From the NCBI GenBank assembly GCA_963969395.1, contig OZ017795.1:1-64000 (forward strand): a stretch of 64,000 nucleotides of DNA, read 5' to 3'. Each line of letters opens with the position of its first letter. Position 1 is the stretch's first letter. A program made the position numbers and the translations under genes. Positions 32,453 to 46,902 of the stretch are shown piece by piece. The notes beneath the pieces are model-generated. The model saw only the letters and a list, made by a program, of their open reading frames with translations. It was not told the origin of the DNA and ran no database searches. This DNA comes from Pseudoscleropodium purum (Eukaryota; Streptophyta; Bryopsida; Hypnales; Brachytheciaceae).

Positions 32453-35400
32453 GAAGAGAAATTCTACTTGCGTTCAGCAACCCCAACCTCAACATCAGCA
32501 ACGTCATATGAACACAACAAGCTTCAAACTCGACTTCAGCACAGACACAAAGGATCATGCATGACTGGCAATGTCTTCAAGTCCGTTCAATTACTTGTCT
32601 GATTTTATAGCTCCTTCTCGGCCTCTTCTTGTAATATGCTTCTTGTTTACCCAAGCGCTCAAGACCTTGTACAAGCAATAAATAACCCTCTCAATGTCTT
32701 TTCACAAATTTCTAACACCAGCAATCACTACCCTTTAGCAATATTCCTAGGATACCTTGTATAATCTGTTGTCCCACCACTGCAAAGGATCCGCAAAATA
32801 CTCCTCCCAATCTTGCTCGATTGTCTGTACTTCGCCTGGTTCAATTGTTAAATACTTCATACATGTCATTCAATTCTTCTCAGAGAAAAAAAGCAACCAC
32901 TTCTGGCCATAAGAGCGGCCATCCTATACATACCCGAAGCATTGGTACTCACAGAGGGTTTTCTCCAGACTGACGACGATGAACACCTAATGGATCCGCT
33001 GCTCCTTCCTCCAGGGGAGGCTGAGACAAATAATAAACATGGGTGTATATGCCATGGAGACTTCAAGAGTGGGACCACGCAGGCACCCTGGTCACACAAA
33101 TCCCCGATAGTGAGTCAATAACCGCATTCAATTCGTAGCAGTTTCAGCATAAGGTACTCATCGGTACGAAGATTCAATGTTTTAACGTCCAACCAACCCA
33201 GTTCACGTCCTGTCAGTTCGGGGGAAGCGCACCACCGTATTAATCAAATATACTGCTGTCCTGAATGTATCGGACACATGTGTTTCTAACATGACCACGG
33301 TAGTTCAGTTCAGACAAGTCACAAGTCATCCAACTACTTCCGTAGAACAGGTGTATGGCCAGAAGTCAACACTCACTCACCAGTGCACCAGCTCCAAGCA
33401 CCAAATAGCTTCTCGTCTGCTGCCTATGATGCGACAAAAAGTGTATTAATGCAGGCATTTTGTGGCTCAGTGTTTACAAACTTTTAACGGTTCCGCTTCA
33501 ACAACAGAGTAACACCACAGACAGAAATCCAACTTCTCATCTAGAAAAAGCAAAGGACTGAATCTCCTCAAGTCTTTGGCCCCCTTTCAAGTGTAAGTAC
33601 TCGATCAGTTGAAAAGAGCTCCTTGTCCATATCCAGGCAATGTCTGAAACCTTGAGTAAAAGTTGAAAAAGTAGCATATAAGTAGCAATCTGCTCCCTCC
33701 AACTGAGTTCCTTCTCTTCCTCAAATTGCCAAACCTCCAGGCGAGAAGATAATTTCTACTTTCGTTCAGCAACCCCAACCTCAACATCAGCAACGTCATA
33801 TGAACACAACAAGCTTCAAACTCGACTTCAGCACAGACACAAAGTATCATGCATGACTGGCAATGTCTTCAAGTCCGTTCAATTACTTGTCTAATTTTAT
33901 AGCCCCTTCTCGGCCTTCGGTACCAATAATTCCAATGCCTGCCGCTTCCAAAATTTGTTGACTAGAAGTTCAATTCAGTCCACGCACAAAAGTTCCACGT
34001 ATGAATCCCTCTCTTGGAATCTTCCGCTCCCCGTTAACTGTAAACTGCTATTTTGAACCCCCTCCAAAATGGCTCAGCCCTCAGGGCCTGAGAGAAAAAA
34101 ACACTCACTGTTTCCCTGCATCGACAACCACCGACGTAAGTAGCCTTAATACTTAGCTTCAGTCAATGAAAAATTACGGCCTCCTACTCCCTTGCATCTG
34201 TGTCCGTTCCATTCTCCACACTGCTCAATCATGAACTCTCAGGCCACCAAGCACGGAGGAAGAAACAACTGCAGCAGTTTGACATCAACGTGAACAACTT
34301 CAAATGACTTCAGCTTGAGAAGACTGGACTGGAACGTAGTCAGCGGAATGCTCAAATGTGAAAGTATCAATCTCTAAGATTCGCTAATCCCGTAAACACT
34401 CTTCTGTAGCCAGCAAGAACGCTGCGACAGGTCCTGACACTTGGACAGATAAAATTCTGCTGACGATTGCATTGGATTGACTTCGATCTAGACTCAAAGT
34501 ATCATGCAAGAATCACTCTCCTCGAGTTATTCAGCCACCTTCCAATTCTGTCCGCGCTTCCCTGTCAATTGCTAAACCCTAATCAAGTAAACCTCCAAGC
34601 AGGAAGGGAACCCACAGCGCCCACAACTCTCAAAATATGCAAACAGCTTTAGAATTGAACTATGCTGCAGAGATAGGATCACATGCTGCAGTGAGGAATT
34701 ATGCTCTGAAAATTCGGTTTACCTGGCAGTGGAGACTCAACGAGCGGACAGGTAAATTCTGGTGCAGCAAGACGACATGGCGAGACACCATATGCGTCAG
34801 CCTCACCAACCAACTCAAAGGCCCGATTTCTACAGTCGAGGATGAGCAGTGCAGTCGCACCCTGCAACGGTGTTTTAGGGTTTTGATGATCCTTGTCCAG
34901 CAGTACTCGGGCAAGATAGCTGTTGTTGATGAAGGCAGATAGTTCGATTATTCGAATTCAAGGATCTCTTGAGGCCTTGAGTGACGACAGCAGAACTGGA
35001 AGTTCTAATATCCACGGTCCACGGAATCCTTTTCGCCCCTCAAAATGGTGTCAGACCCCAAGAAAATCATGGACCCCTGCTTACCCGAGAATCCCGGCGA
35101 AGGACATCCTCAAATATACTTAACCGCATCCTAATTAAAGATTGAAACCGGTCACTTCAAATGGAACAAGAATTCACGACAACTGGAGACTAGGGTTTGA
35201 GCCTTCTTCCGTAGCACCACCAGCCAGGTTTGTTTTTTTCGTTTAGTGCGGGGTGCTGCTTTCTCGCCAAATTCCAAATATGGATGGGCCATGTGGGTTT
35301 TTCTGTACAAAATTTGTCGTCTTCTTCCATAACTTGCTGGCTTCAGAGACAAAATTTTCCATTGAATTTGATGACAATTGTTTCTTGTGAATTTTCAGTG

Positions 35401-36903
35401 TCGAAGGAAGTGGCAACTAAGGATTCATATTTGGTTTAGATTGGGCTGCTGAGTGTGCAATTTTGAATTGCTTTAGGGTACACTTTTTAAGGTCTTGCAA
35501 ATTTTGTAAACATTTAAACAATTAAGTGCAAACATCCAACAAAGAGTCAAAAAGTAAGTTTCCTAAACATGCTCACCATCTCCAAGCTCTCCATCTAGCA
35601 CAACATGACCTGCACCCTAAACTCAAGTATTCCGATGCTTGATTTAGTGCAATGCTAGAAAGATGGACTAGAAGTGAACAAGTACAGAATATAAGCAATC
35701 CCATTTAGTACAAAGCATTGAAAGCAACTATAAGCCATGGCAAACAAACAAAATGGCAATGATAAAGTCCCTTCAAGTTTCTTCACTCATCTCCCTTGAA
35801 TTCAATCATGGTCCCTACAACCAATACACTATATATTTTGATGCCTAAATTAGTAAGGGAATTAAAGGAATACAATGATACAGATAGTAATAGTAGCCAA
35901 AAATTCACCTAATGACGTCACACTCTCTCAAGGTGGATAGAAATTCCCCTAAAATAGAGAATCAATATCACACAACAAAGTGTCATTCTAGACTCACAAT
36001 CACTCAATACAAGCTATGATTGAGAAGCCACCACATGATAGAAAAACAACAATAAGCACATGGCAATTGAACGACCTCTACTCTCCATTAGTAGGAGGCC
36101 ACAAATATGGCTATATATATAATATGAATAATTGATAGTAACAAAGAAAAAAAGTTATGTTCTGTAAAAGATGTTTTGAAGTATCAACATACTCTAAATT
36201 TACGGCAAAATCTCAACTGGAATTTGAAATCTATCACTAGCCAATTGGAATGAAAAACTTAACAAGTACCAATTACAAATACCAAGCAATCTTACACTAC
36301 CTCGTGGATCTAGAGTAGGTGTCATGCAATCATTGCATAATAATCTTGCTTAGTGGCTAGCACCTACTACTTAAAACAATCATTATATGAGAAATTTTTC
36401 AAAGTATAAACATTTTGACAATGCATGCCCATAACCACTCCAAGGTTCTGATCAAGCCTATCCTTTGGAAAAGACAATGTTGAGAAGGTGCATTCATCTT
36501 CTACACTAACCAACATATGAACCATGGCAATTTGTTTTAGTTTGATGTACTCTCCAAAGCTTTTGCCAAGTGAGAAGTTTGCATCCAAACTCTCCACAAT
36601 TTCATTAGGGGGTTCACCAACTAATGCACAGGAGCATTTAGCGAAGGCACCTCCATAGCTGCGGATGCATTGGCAATCATTACAATTTTGAAAAGAGGCT
36701 ACTTTGAGTCTAGGAAGAATTTATCAAACATAACACATACAAGAAATTTGCTCTCACTCTCCCTTATCCACTTGGGTTCTCCATAAAAATCTTTTATGAT
36801 TTGAAGATGCTTTTGAAAGCTGGTGGCACAATTCTCGTACAACCAATATTGCAAGTATATAATAAAGGCCATATTCATTAAAATGAGAGAAAGTGGAGTC
36901 TCA

Positions 36904-39034
36904 TTTTAAACATGACCCTAAATTTAGTCCTAAATTCAATGACAAACAAAGTATTAGCATTTTTGGAGTACAGCAGTTTGGAATGGGTTTGAAATGAAGT
37001 TCCATTGATTGATGTGGTGATTTTTTCAAAATTCCTTGAGTTCTATTCATCTATGACCGCATATGAATGGAAGATGTACCATATTGAATTTTAGATTCCA
37101 TGTATATGGTTAGAGCCTAGAATTCTGTCACCAGTATTTTCCCCTAAACCCTTAAAAAGGGTTATTTTTAAATTCGTCCTAAATTCAATGATAAGTAAAA
37201 TATTTAGCATTTTTAGAGTATAGAGGGTTTAGGAATGGGTTTGAAATGAAGTTCCATTGATTGGTGTGGTGATTTTTCAAAATCCCTTGAGTTCTATTCA
37301 TCTATGACCGCATATGAATGGAAGATGTACCATATTGAATTTTAGATTCCATGTGTATGGTTAGAGCCTAAATTGCTATCACCAACCTTTTTCCCCTACA
37401 CCCTTAAAAAGGAATATTTTCAAATTTGTCCTAAACTCAATGACAAGCAAAATATTAGCATTTTTAGAGTACAACTTGTTGGAATGGGTTTGAAATGAAG
37501 TTCCATTGATTGATGTGGTGATTTTTCAATTTCCCTTGAGTTCTATTAATCTATGACCGCATATGAATGGAAGATGTACCATATTGAATTTTAAATTCCA
37601 TGTATATGGTTAGAACCTAAACTGCTATCACCAACCTTTTTCCCCTACACCCTTAAAAAGGGTTATTTTTAAATTTGTCCTAAACTCAATGACAAGCAAA
37701 ATATTAGCATTTTTAGAGTACGACTTGTTGGAATGGATTTGAAATGAAGTTCCATTGATTGATGTGGTGATTTTTCTAAATCCCTTGAGTTTTATTCATC
37801 TATGACCGCATATGAATGGAAGATGTACCATATTGAATTTTAGATTCCATGTGTATGGTTAGAGCCTAAACTGCTATCACCACCCTTTTTCCCCTGAACC
37901 CTTAAAAAGGGTTATTTTTAAATTTGTCCTAAACTCAATGATAAGCAAAATATTAGCATTTTTAGAGTACAACTTGTTGGAATGGGTTTGAAATGAAGTT
38001 CCATTGATTGATGTGGAGATTTTTCAAAATTCCTTGAGTTCTATTAATCTATAACCGCATATGAATGGAAGATGACCATATTGAATTTTGGATTCCATGA
38101 GTATGGTTAGAGTCGAAACTGCTATCACCAGCCTTTTTCCCCTACACCCTTAAAAAGGGTTATTTTTAAATTTGTCCTAAATTCAATGACAAGCAAATAT
38201 TTAGCATCTTTCGAGTATAGCTTGTCGGAATGGATTTGAAATGAAGTTCCATTGATGTGGTGATTTTTCAAAATTCTTGAGTTCTATTAATATATGACTG
38301 TATATGAATGGAAGATGTACGTATCGAATTTTAGATTCCATGTGTATGGTTAGAGCCTAAACTGCTATCACCACCCTTTTTCCCCTGAACCCTTAAAAAG
38401 GGTTATTTTTAAATTTGTCCTAAACTCAATGATAAGCAAAATATTAGCATTTTTAGAGTACAACTTGTTGGAATGGGTTTGAAATGAAGTTCCATTGATT
38501 GATGTGGAGATTTTTCAAAATTCCTTGAGTTCTATTAATCTATAACCGCATATGAATGGAAGATGACCATATTGAATTTTGGATTCCATGAGTATGGTTA
38601 GAGTCGAAACTGCTATCACCAATATTTTTCCCTAAACCCTTAAAAAGGGTTATTTTTAAATTTGTCCTAAATTCAATGACAAGCAAAATATTTAGCATCT
38701 TTCGAGTATAGCTTGTCGGAATGGATTTGAAATGAAGTTCCATTGATGTGGTGATTTTTCAAAATTCTTGAGTTCTATTAATATATGACTGTATATGAAT
38801 GGAAGATGTACGTATCGAATTTTAGATTCCATGTGTATGGTTAGAGCCGAAACTGCTATCACCACACCTTTTCCATAAATTTAAAAAGGAATATTTTCCA
38901 ATTCGTTCTAAATTTAATTACAAGCAAAATATTAGCATTTTTGGAGTACAACTTATTAGAATGGATTTGAAATGGAGTTTCGATTGATGTGGTGATTTTT
39001 CAAAATTCTTGAGTTCTATTCATCTATGATCACA
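36904..39034 (+). repeat. 247-bp AT-rich satellite (copy 2)
   Basis: Identical twin of the satellite at 4,770-6,900, including its 491-bp dimer. Confidence 0.9.
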
Positions 39035-42000
39035 CTTTTGGAAATCCAATTTTGAACTGAAGTCACTAAAATTTTGGCTTGACATACTTCCATACTTGTG
39101 AATTCAGAAAAATATAAACTTTACTAACGCCAAATCCAACCATTGGATAGGACAACAACTTGATGAAGTATTTCCACAAATTAGAGGACTTCTGTCCAAG
39201 CATTGATGGGAAAGAAAACTAAATCCCAATATGTTCATTGTCTAGGAATTGGACATTGGAGTGCTAGGGGGTTGGACCCCCTGAACCACCCTAACCCTTT
39301 GAAAATTTCAGGGTATAATCAGCAGCTGCATTCCCTCCGAATTGCACCACTATGCTTGTATTTATTTCCTAACTGAACATCTATTTTTGAGATTTGGACT
39401 GAAATTTTTTGAGATTTGGACTGAAAAGTGCAATAATTTAAGAACTTTAGTCTTATAATGTGCTAGGAATTTTTTATGAAAATCATCCACGTCCATGACG
39501 TGTAATAAAGCCTCATCCTTGGATAATTTGGATTGATCCACGTGAACACTGCGGTTACTTTGTACTGGGCTTTGCTGCATTATGGGGTGTTTGGATTAAA
39601 AAAAAAAATCAAGGAAATATCATATTTATCAAAAGACACGCAGTAGCCATGGCTGGATATTTTGAAATCAGTCCAAAAATCTGAATACACAACTTTAGGG
39701 GGGACTCCCTGCCATGTTGCTGTCCAAAAATCTAAAACCGTCACTTTAGGGGGGACTCCTTGCCAGGTTGACGTGTTTGCTTGGTGCACAGTGTATATGT
39801 ACAGTCACTAGATGATTTCCAATCTCACACCTAAACCCTCAGCTTCAGTGTTGGTTGAGCAGTTACAGGGATCACTGCAGTTGTTTGCTACAAGTTTGGT
39901 GATTTATTAGACATATACCACTAACTGTCAGGGCTTCACCCCTTAATGCCCCCGGCTTATTGTGAGCCACCAGAAATTTGCTTTGAATGGAATTAGAAGC
40001 TGACATTTTGATAAGTTGAACCAAGTAACTTTTTTCGAATGGTAGCCGTACAAAGTCAAACTAGACATGTTGGAGATCACCCAGGACCATAAAGCATGAC
40101 AATATCACTCATAGTTTGGAAGATTATGATGTCTGATCGTGAAGGTGTTAGAACTTTGAAGAAAATTCCATTCACTTTTAACAACTCAAACTTGAGAAGT
40201 TTGTGACCAACAAAATATGAGGTTTAGGGGCCCCATATGAATAACCCTCAACCAATTTATGGCTTCTCTAAATCTACTCTATAATTTTTTTAAATGAATT
40301 TTGAATGTGATTTTTTCCTCAAGTCTATTGGAGGATCATTTACAAGAGCTCTCAGCACTATGGGAAGTCAATACTATATAGTGGGTACCCCAAAACCTGA
40401 AACCTTGAATAGAAGAATCACTACCATTTATTTTCAAAGTTGGGTTTTGGGTGCCTAAACTAGACTTTAAGAAGAATCTTTCGAGAATCTAAATTGCCAA
40501 AAATAGCAACTAGGTTAGATTCTGGTGCCTTGGGCATTGAGGGGTTCAACAATTTATTTTCTAAACTCTCATTTTGTGTCTCCAAAAATAGGGATGGATG
40601 AGCATTGCTTACGAATTTTATTCCTTGGTTGGTTGTCCTAAACCCTTTGACCATTCAATGAAGAATGTCTACATCTTTGAAGGCCCCAAACACACAAAAA
40701 AAAAGCCTTGACTATTAGTTTAGATGTTCAATTGGCTTTCCAATGGTATCAAACTAGATTTCCGGTACACATAATTGTGACCCAACTCAAGATGTGATGA
40801 CAATCTTTTGAAAAGCATGTCATGTAGTGAACATAAAAAGACCCCTTTTTCGAAATGAACCCTTCACTTTTCACTAGAATGTTCCTAAAACATCATTGAT
40901 CAAAATGGGGACCTCTAACTTTGGAAACACCTATTTTTAGCAATCCAATATTTAGAGTTTACTAGTTAGTCGTTTACTTTTGCCATGATAGAATTGAATA
41001 CAATATGAACAAAATTGAAAATTATTACTCATGAAAAAACTTTGAAATTCCTAATCTCTTTTGCCTTAAACCCCCCAACCAAGCAAGAAGGCCCCAAGCA
41101 ACCCTCTCTAAAATGACCTTTTTGGTAGTACCAAAAAAGTGACCAATATGAGCATAATTATTCAAGATCTCACCTTAATAAACAAACAATTATTCCAATA
41201 AAATAAAATAAAATCCCACACCCTGAGCTTTATATATACATTTCTATTTGACCCACCCCTCCATTCGAATGGTGGCTAATGAAGCACAAGTTCCAAATTG
41301 GTTCCAATGCATGATTCTTCAAATGGGGTTGGGCCAAAATTCTCACACTGGTAAGTTGATTTTTGGGTGAGTCTGTAGACAACTCTTGATTTGTAACAGG
41401 TAGAATGTACCAAGAATTTATGAGCATTGTACAAGTTTCACCAGTACAGATCCAAGCCTTTTTTTTGCTCGCAAACATTCCCTCCACATTAAACAACATA
41501 CCTCAACCAATTGATATGCTCTTCTGGAAGAAAGTTGAACCTAGACCATCCAGTGTACCCTGTGTTCACATGTTAGAGATCACATGTTAAAAGGGAACAC
41601 GACCCCAATATTATTTGTGCATTAGGACACTATAGATTCGGAATTGGCTACAGTGTAGTGGCATCCCAATCATGATTATTTGACAACCCATTAGACATAA
41701 TTCTAAATCCACTCCAAAAGAAAAGATGAGGATGTTTGGGAGCATGTCATGTACTAAAATAACCCTTCATCCCTTTGTAGGATTGACCCCTAAACCCTGA
41801 TTTCTTTGTATATAGATATGGGGCCAACTTACTTAAACCCTATTTGTAGTGGTTCATGGTTTGGGATTTACTATGAACCTAGAAGTCCTAATAGATCAAT
41901 TCCATTGTTTAACATAGTGAAAGGTACAAAGAAGGAGTACCCAATCACCCCTAGTTCATAGGTTGGAAGATGATACTTGACATTTTTTTTTAGTGTGCTG

Positions 42001-42044
42001 TCTAAATCCCAAAGCACAACATCCCTGAACCCTCGAATCTTCCC

Positions 42045-42152
42045 AGTGAACCCTACACGGCGCAAAGCGCCTGGATACTATAGCTACGCGCCTAACGGCG
42101 CTCCGCTATAGGCCTAAACCCTACTCGCTCCGCTACGCAGGGTTTAGGGCTT
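42045..42152 (+). repeat. Triple-hairpin element (copy 2)
   Basis: Identical twin of the element at 9,911-10,018. Confidence 0.7.
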
Positions 42153-43841
42153 AGAATCTTTGTCCATAAATGGACTCAAAACATATGTACCAACGATTCT
42201 TATGTGTCTATATTAGGATCATTCCAACTCACTCTAGACCGTAGAGCCTACATGAGCTGGTTTAAAGCTTGAACACATGTCCCTCTTTCTTAATGTGTTA
42301 ATTTTAGAGTTTAAATTTTTTTTTAAATGGACATTACTGGGATTTCTTAATACCCATAATGTGTAATACAGATACATGCATTCCACTCATTTTGAACCTA
42401 TAAATTACAAAATACTGGTTTTGTGAGATACAATTGAGTTTCACCAAGGTGCATAGTGCTTGTAATTTCAGGGTTTTTGGGTTGTGAAAATGTAGTTCAT
42501 GAATGCCTTATCATCCATAGTGCTTGTAATTTCAGGGTTTTTGGGTTGTGAAAATGTAGTTCCTAAATGCCCCATCATCCATTGAAGGAAGGAATGGGAA
42601 TGTAGTACGGAACCCCTCAATCTGTCCAATTATTATTTGTGGAAGAAGGTACGAGGGAAATCACATACCGTACCAATAGAAACAGAACGAAAAAAAAATC
42701 CTCTTCATACATCAATGATAAAGATATGTTAAAGAATTCCATTTACTTATGTTGAATCCTAAAAATTCATCCATAAACCTCCAATTTCGAAATTGGAGAG
42801 GTCATTGAGCCTAAACTACGAGAGGCTTTACCCTTATAATACCATTCCCTTTGATTTTCACTTTTTTAAATATTGAAATTTATTTCGTTCCTCAACACTA
42901 TGGCTCTTGTAAATCCTCATAATAGCTTCTATTGATGTGAAGGCAATTACCTTGGAAGGCAATTACACCTGATATCACATAAGTGAAACATTCAACATGA
43001 TTCCTATTATTAGCCCCTTGAAATTTAGTTTGGTTTGATCTTCTTGATGGTTGTACGGGATTCCAAACCCCTTCAAGAATGCATTCCAGTTGATATTGTA
43101 TGAATATGCTATGATTTTTGAAAGAGACCTGAATAGAACGATCTCAATTCGGTCATAGATTTTTTTGAATATTGGTAGAACATTGTAGGCAAAATGTACT
43201 GTGTCTTCTTTCAAGAAGTTGCCCGAAGCAGGTGCACTTACCTTGAAGGCAATAAATTAATGGTTCAGTTTTTGGAAGTTTCACTCAACCCTTTATAAAG
43301 TAGAGTTATCCTTTAACCCTTAGAAAGCATTCTATTATAGGAACATGTTGCTCTTTTGTCCATGTGCATTTTCCCTTGACAACGCCCCACATACCATGTG
43401 GTAAATTTCAAACTAATTTCTATTGTGAAAATACACCCGTGAACTAATTGTATAAGGGCCCTTTTCTACATCACTTTGTAGTCACCATATATTAAAAGAG
43501 AATATACCAAGATTTGAAGAATACACTACCAATGCATGGTACGTAGTGCACAAGTAGAATGCCATACATTTTTTGTCCACTACTTCGGTACAACATCATA
43601 AGCACACATCATAATGAAATAATGAAGGGTTTCACATCTACTGACATGGATTTAAAATAAAAACCATAGACCCTAAAACCCTCATGTATTCATCCCAAAG
43701 TATATAAAATCATGCATGATAAAGCAATACTATCCCTAAATTTTGTAGCGATTGAATGATTTTATCCAATGAATGTAGGGTAATGAATTCTCACATATTC
43801 CCTCAAACCCATTTATATATAGCTTTTGGGCAATAAATTGC

Positions 43842-45392
43842 TCACCCTAGCTCTCCAGTCCCGCTGCGCCACCCGCTCACCCCAATCCCGAGTCTCGCTG
43901 CGCCACCGCGTCACCCCAGCTCCCAAGTCCCGCTGCGCCACCGCGTCACCCCAGCTCCCGAGTCCCGCTGCACCACCCCATCACCCCTAAACCGCTAGGC
44001 CACCGCGTCACCCCAGCCTCCGAGTCCCGCTGTGCCACCCCGTCACCCCAATCCCGAGTCCCGCTACGCCACCGCGTCACCCCCAGCTCCCAAGTCCCGT
44101 TGCGCCACCCCGTCACCCTAGCTCCTGAGTCCCGCTGCGCCACCGCATCACCTCCAGCTCCCAAGTCCTGTTGCGCCACCCCATCACCCCAGTCTCGAGT
44201 CCCGTTGCGCCACCCCGTCACCCCAGCTCCTGAGTCCCGCTGCGCCACTGCGTCATCCCAGCACCCGAGTCCCGCTGCGCCACCGCGTCATCCCAGCTCC
44301 CGAATCTCGCTGCGCCACCCCGTCACCCCGAGTCCCGCTGCGCCGCCGCGTCACCCCAGCTCCCGAGTCCCGCTGTGCCACCGCGTCACCCCCAGCTCCC
44401 AAGTCCCCTCCTGAGTCTCGCTGCGCTACCCCGTCACCCCAATCCCGAGTCCCGTTGCGCCACCGCGTCACCCCCAGCTCCCGAGTCCCGTTGCGCCACC
44501 CCATCACCCCAGCTCCTGAATCCCGCTGCGCCACCCCGTCATCCCAACTTCTGAGTCCCGCTGCGCCACCCCATCACCCTAGTCCCGAATCCCACTGCGC
44601 CACCCCGTCACCTCAGTCCCGAGTCTCGTTGCGCCACCCCGTCACCCCAATCCCGAGTCCCGCTGCACCACCGCGTCACCCCGTCACCCCGAGTCCCGCT
44701 GCGCCACCGTGTCACCCCAACTCCCGAATCCCGTTGCGCCACCCCGTCACCCCGAGTCCCGCTGCGCCACCGCGTCACCCCAGCTCCCGAGTCCCGCTGT
44801 GCCACCGCGTCACCCCCAGCTCCCAAGTCCCGTTGCGCCATCCCGTCACCCCAGTCCCGAGTCCCGTTGCGCCATCCCGTCACCCGAGTCCCGCTGCGCC
44901 ACCGCGTCACCCTAGCACCCGAGTCCCGCTGCGCCACCGCGTCACCCTAGCACCCGAGTCCCGCTGCGCCACCGCGTCACCCTAGCACCCGAGTCCCGCT
45001 GCGCCACTCCATCACCCTGAGTCCCGCTGCACCACCGCGTCACCCCAGCTCCCGAGTCCCGCTGCGCCACCGCGTCACCCCAGCTCCCGAGTCTCGCTGT
45101 GCCACCCCGTCACCCCAGCTCCCGAGTCCCGCTGTGCCACCCCGTCACCCCAGCTCCCGAGTCCCGCTGCGCCACCACGTCACCCCCAGCTCCCAAGTCC
45201 CGTTGCGCCACCCCGTCACCCCAGTCCCGAGTCCCGTTGCGCCACCGCGTCACCCCAGCTCCTGAGTCCCGCTACGCCACCCCGTCACCCCAGCTCCCGA
45301 GTCCTGCTACGCCATCCCGTCACCCCAATCCCAAGTCTCGCTGTGCTACCCCGTCACCCCAGCTCTAAAGTCCCGCTGCACCACCCCGTCAT
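43842..45392 (+). repeat. GC-rich 35-bp minisatellite (copy 2)
   Basis: Twin of 11,708-13,258. Its frames have the same lengths and translations as in copy 1, so unit number and variant order agree. Such arrays normally change length quickly. Confidence 0.95.
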
Positions 45393-45508
45393 ATGACTCT
45401 AACACACAAATTCCATATTTACCAATTCCATATTTTTTGGGGTATGTTAGTTCATATGACTTGAACACACAAACCATTTACCGATTCCGTATTTTTGGCT
45501 GTGCAAAC

Positions 45509-45714
45509 TGCGACTTATCAAGGCGTCATGGGATTGGCTATGCGTATGGGGCAACTTATCAGTGGCATGGGGATGGCTCCACGTGGCATGACTTATCAGT
45601 AGCCTGGGGTGGGGCGAATTATCAGCAGCATGGGGATGGTTTAGCGTGGCACGACTTATCAACAGCCTGGGGTGGGGCGACTTATCAGCGGCATGGGGAT
45701 GGCTCCACGTGGTG
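45509..45714 (+). promoter_or_regulatory. I-box and G-box array (copy 2)
   Basis: Identical twin of 13,375-13,580. Confidence 0.5.
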
Positions 45715-46503
45715 CAAAAAATTTGCGACGTAGTATTATCCGGGGGAACCCACGATATTTTCGGAGTTTTTTGGGGGCCAGCTATAGCAAGTCCGGTTGT
45801 CACGGACCACCAAGCAAAGCTTACCTTTGCGCCGGCGTCGCATTGCAACTCTCGCACGCTCCTCCGTTTCCTCTGCAGCGTTTTGATTTGGGAGTTTTTG
45901 TTGGAAAAGTTGGAGCCTTCCGACGATGTTGTGGTGGAAATCAAGGTTTGGAATTCAATGCAGGCAGGAAGGATGAGTTCCAGGGTGAGGGAGTGCGCTG
46001 TGGAAAGCTTCAGTTGACGAGTTCAGGGTGCGAGGAGAAGGAGACAGGCAGGGAGAAGTTCGGGAGACAGGCAGGAAGGATGAGTTCTAGGGTGAGGGAG
46101 TGCGCTGTGGAAAGCTTCAGTTGAAGAGTTCAGGGTGCGAGGAGAGGGAGACAGGCAGGGAGAAGTTCGGGAGACAGGCAGGAAGGATGAGTTCCAGGGT
46201 GAGGGAGTGCGCTGTGGAAAGCTTCAGTTGAAGAGTTCAGGGTGCGAGGAGAGGGAGACAGGCAGGGAGAAGTTCGGGAGATTGTAATGGAAGGATATAC
46301 ATATAGCGCCTCTTGGTTTCTTCTCGCAGCGGTGTGATTTGGAAGTTGTGGTTGGGATAGTTGCAGCCTTTCTGTGATGCTGCGGTAGGAATCCTTGGTT
46401 TTTTGCCCTCCAACGTTGTAATTTGGAAGTTTGGGTTATGACAGTTTAAGCCTTTCTATGATGCTGCCCTAGAAATTGGGGTTTCCGAATCAAGGACCAG
46501 GGT

Positions 46504-46902
46504 GCCAACACTAAGGCTCATGGTAGAGCCATTGTTAACAATTTAGGTGCAGAGCGTTGGAATGAGGTTTTGGCTATAGTCTATATGGTGCAATTCGACG
46601 TTAGCTTTGTTGTTTGACAGGTGAACCACTAGACTTGCTGTTGCGTTTCACTCTTGCAAGCTATCACTCCTATGTTCTTCCGTATGGTGTTTGATTTGTA
46701 TTAGTATATGTGCAATGCACCCTAAACCTCAAAGTTCTTATTCTTACAATTCTGCATTGTGTGTGTACAGTTAGGCATTGCTTCTTGTGTGGAAGACAAT
46801 CGTTACAAATACACCGGAAATGTTGGAGGAGATGATGCCAATTTATATAAGGACTTCGATTGACTTGAACCCAAAATCTAGTTTCTGTGTTTCACTGCCT
46901 AG
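46504..46902 (+). pseudogene. GCN1: GCN1 pseudogene fragment (copy 2)
   Basis: Identical twin of the fragment at 14,370-14,768, carrying the same TGA (46,615-46,617). The nonsense change therefore preceded the duplication of segment A. Confidence 0.85.
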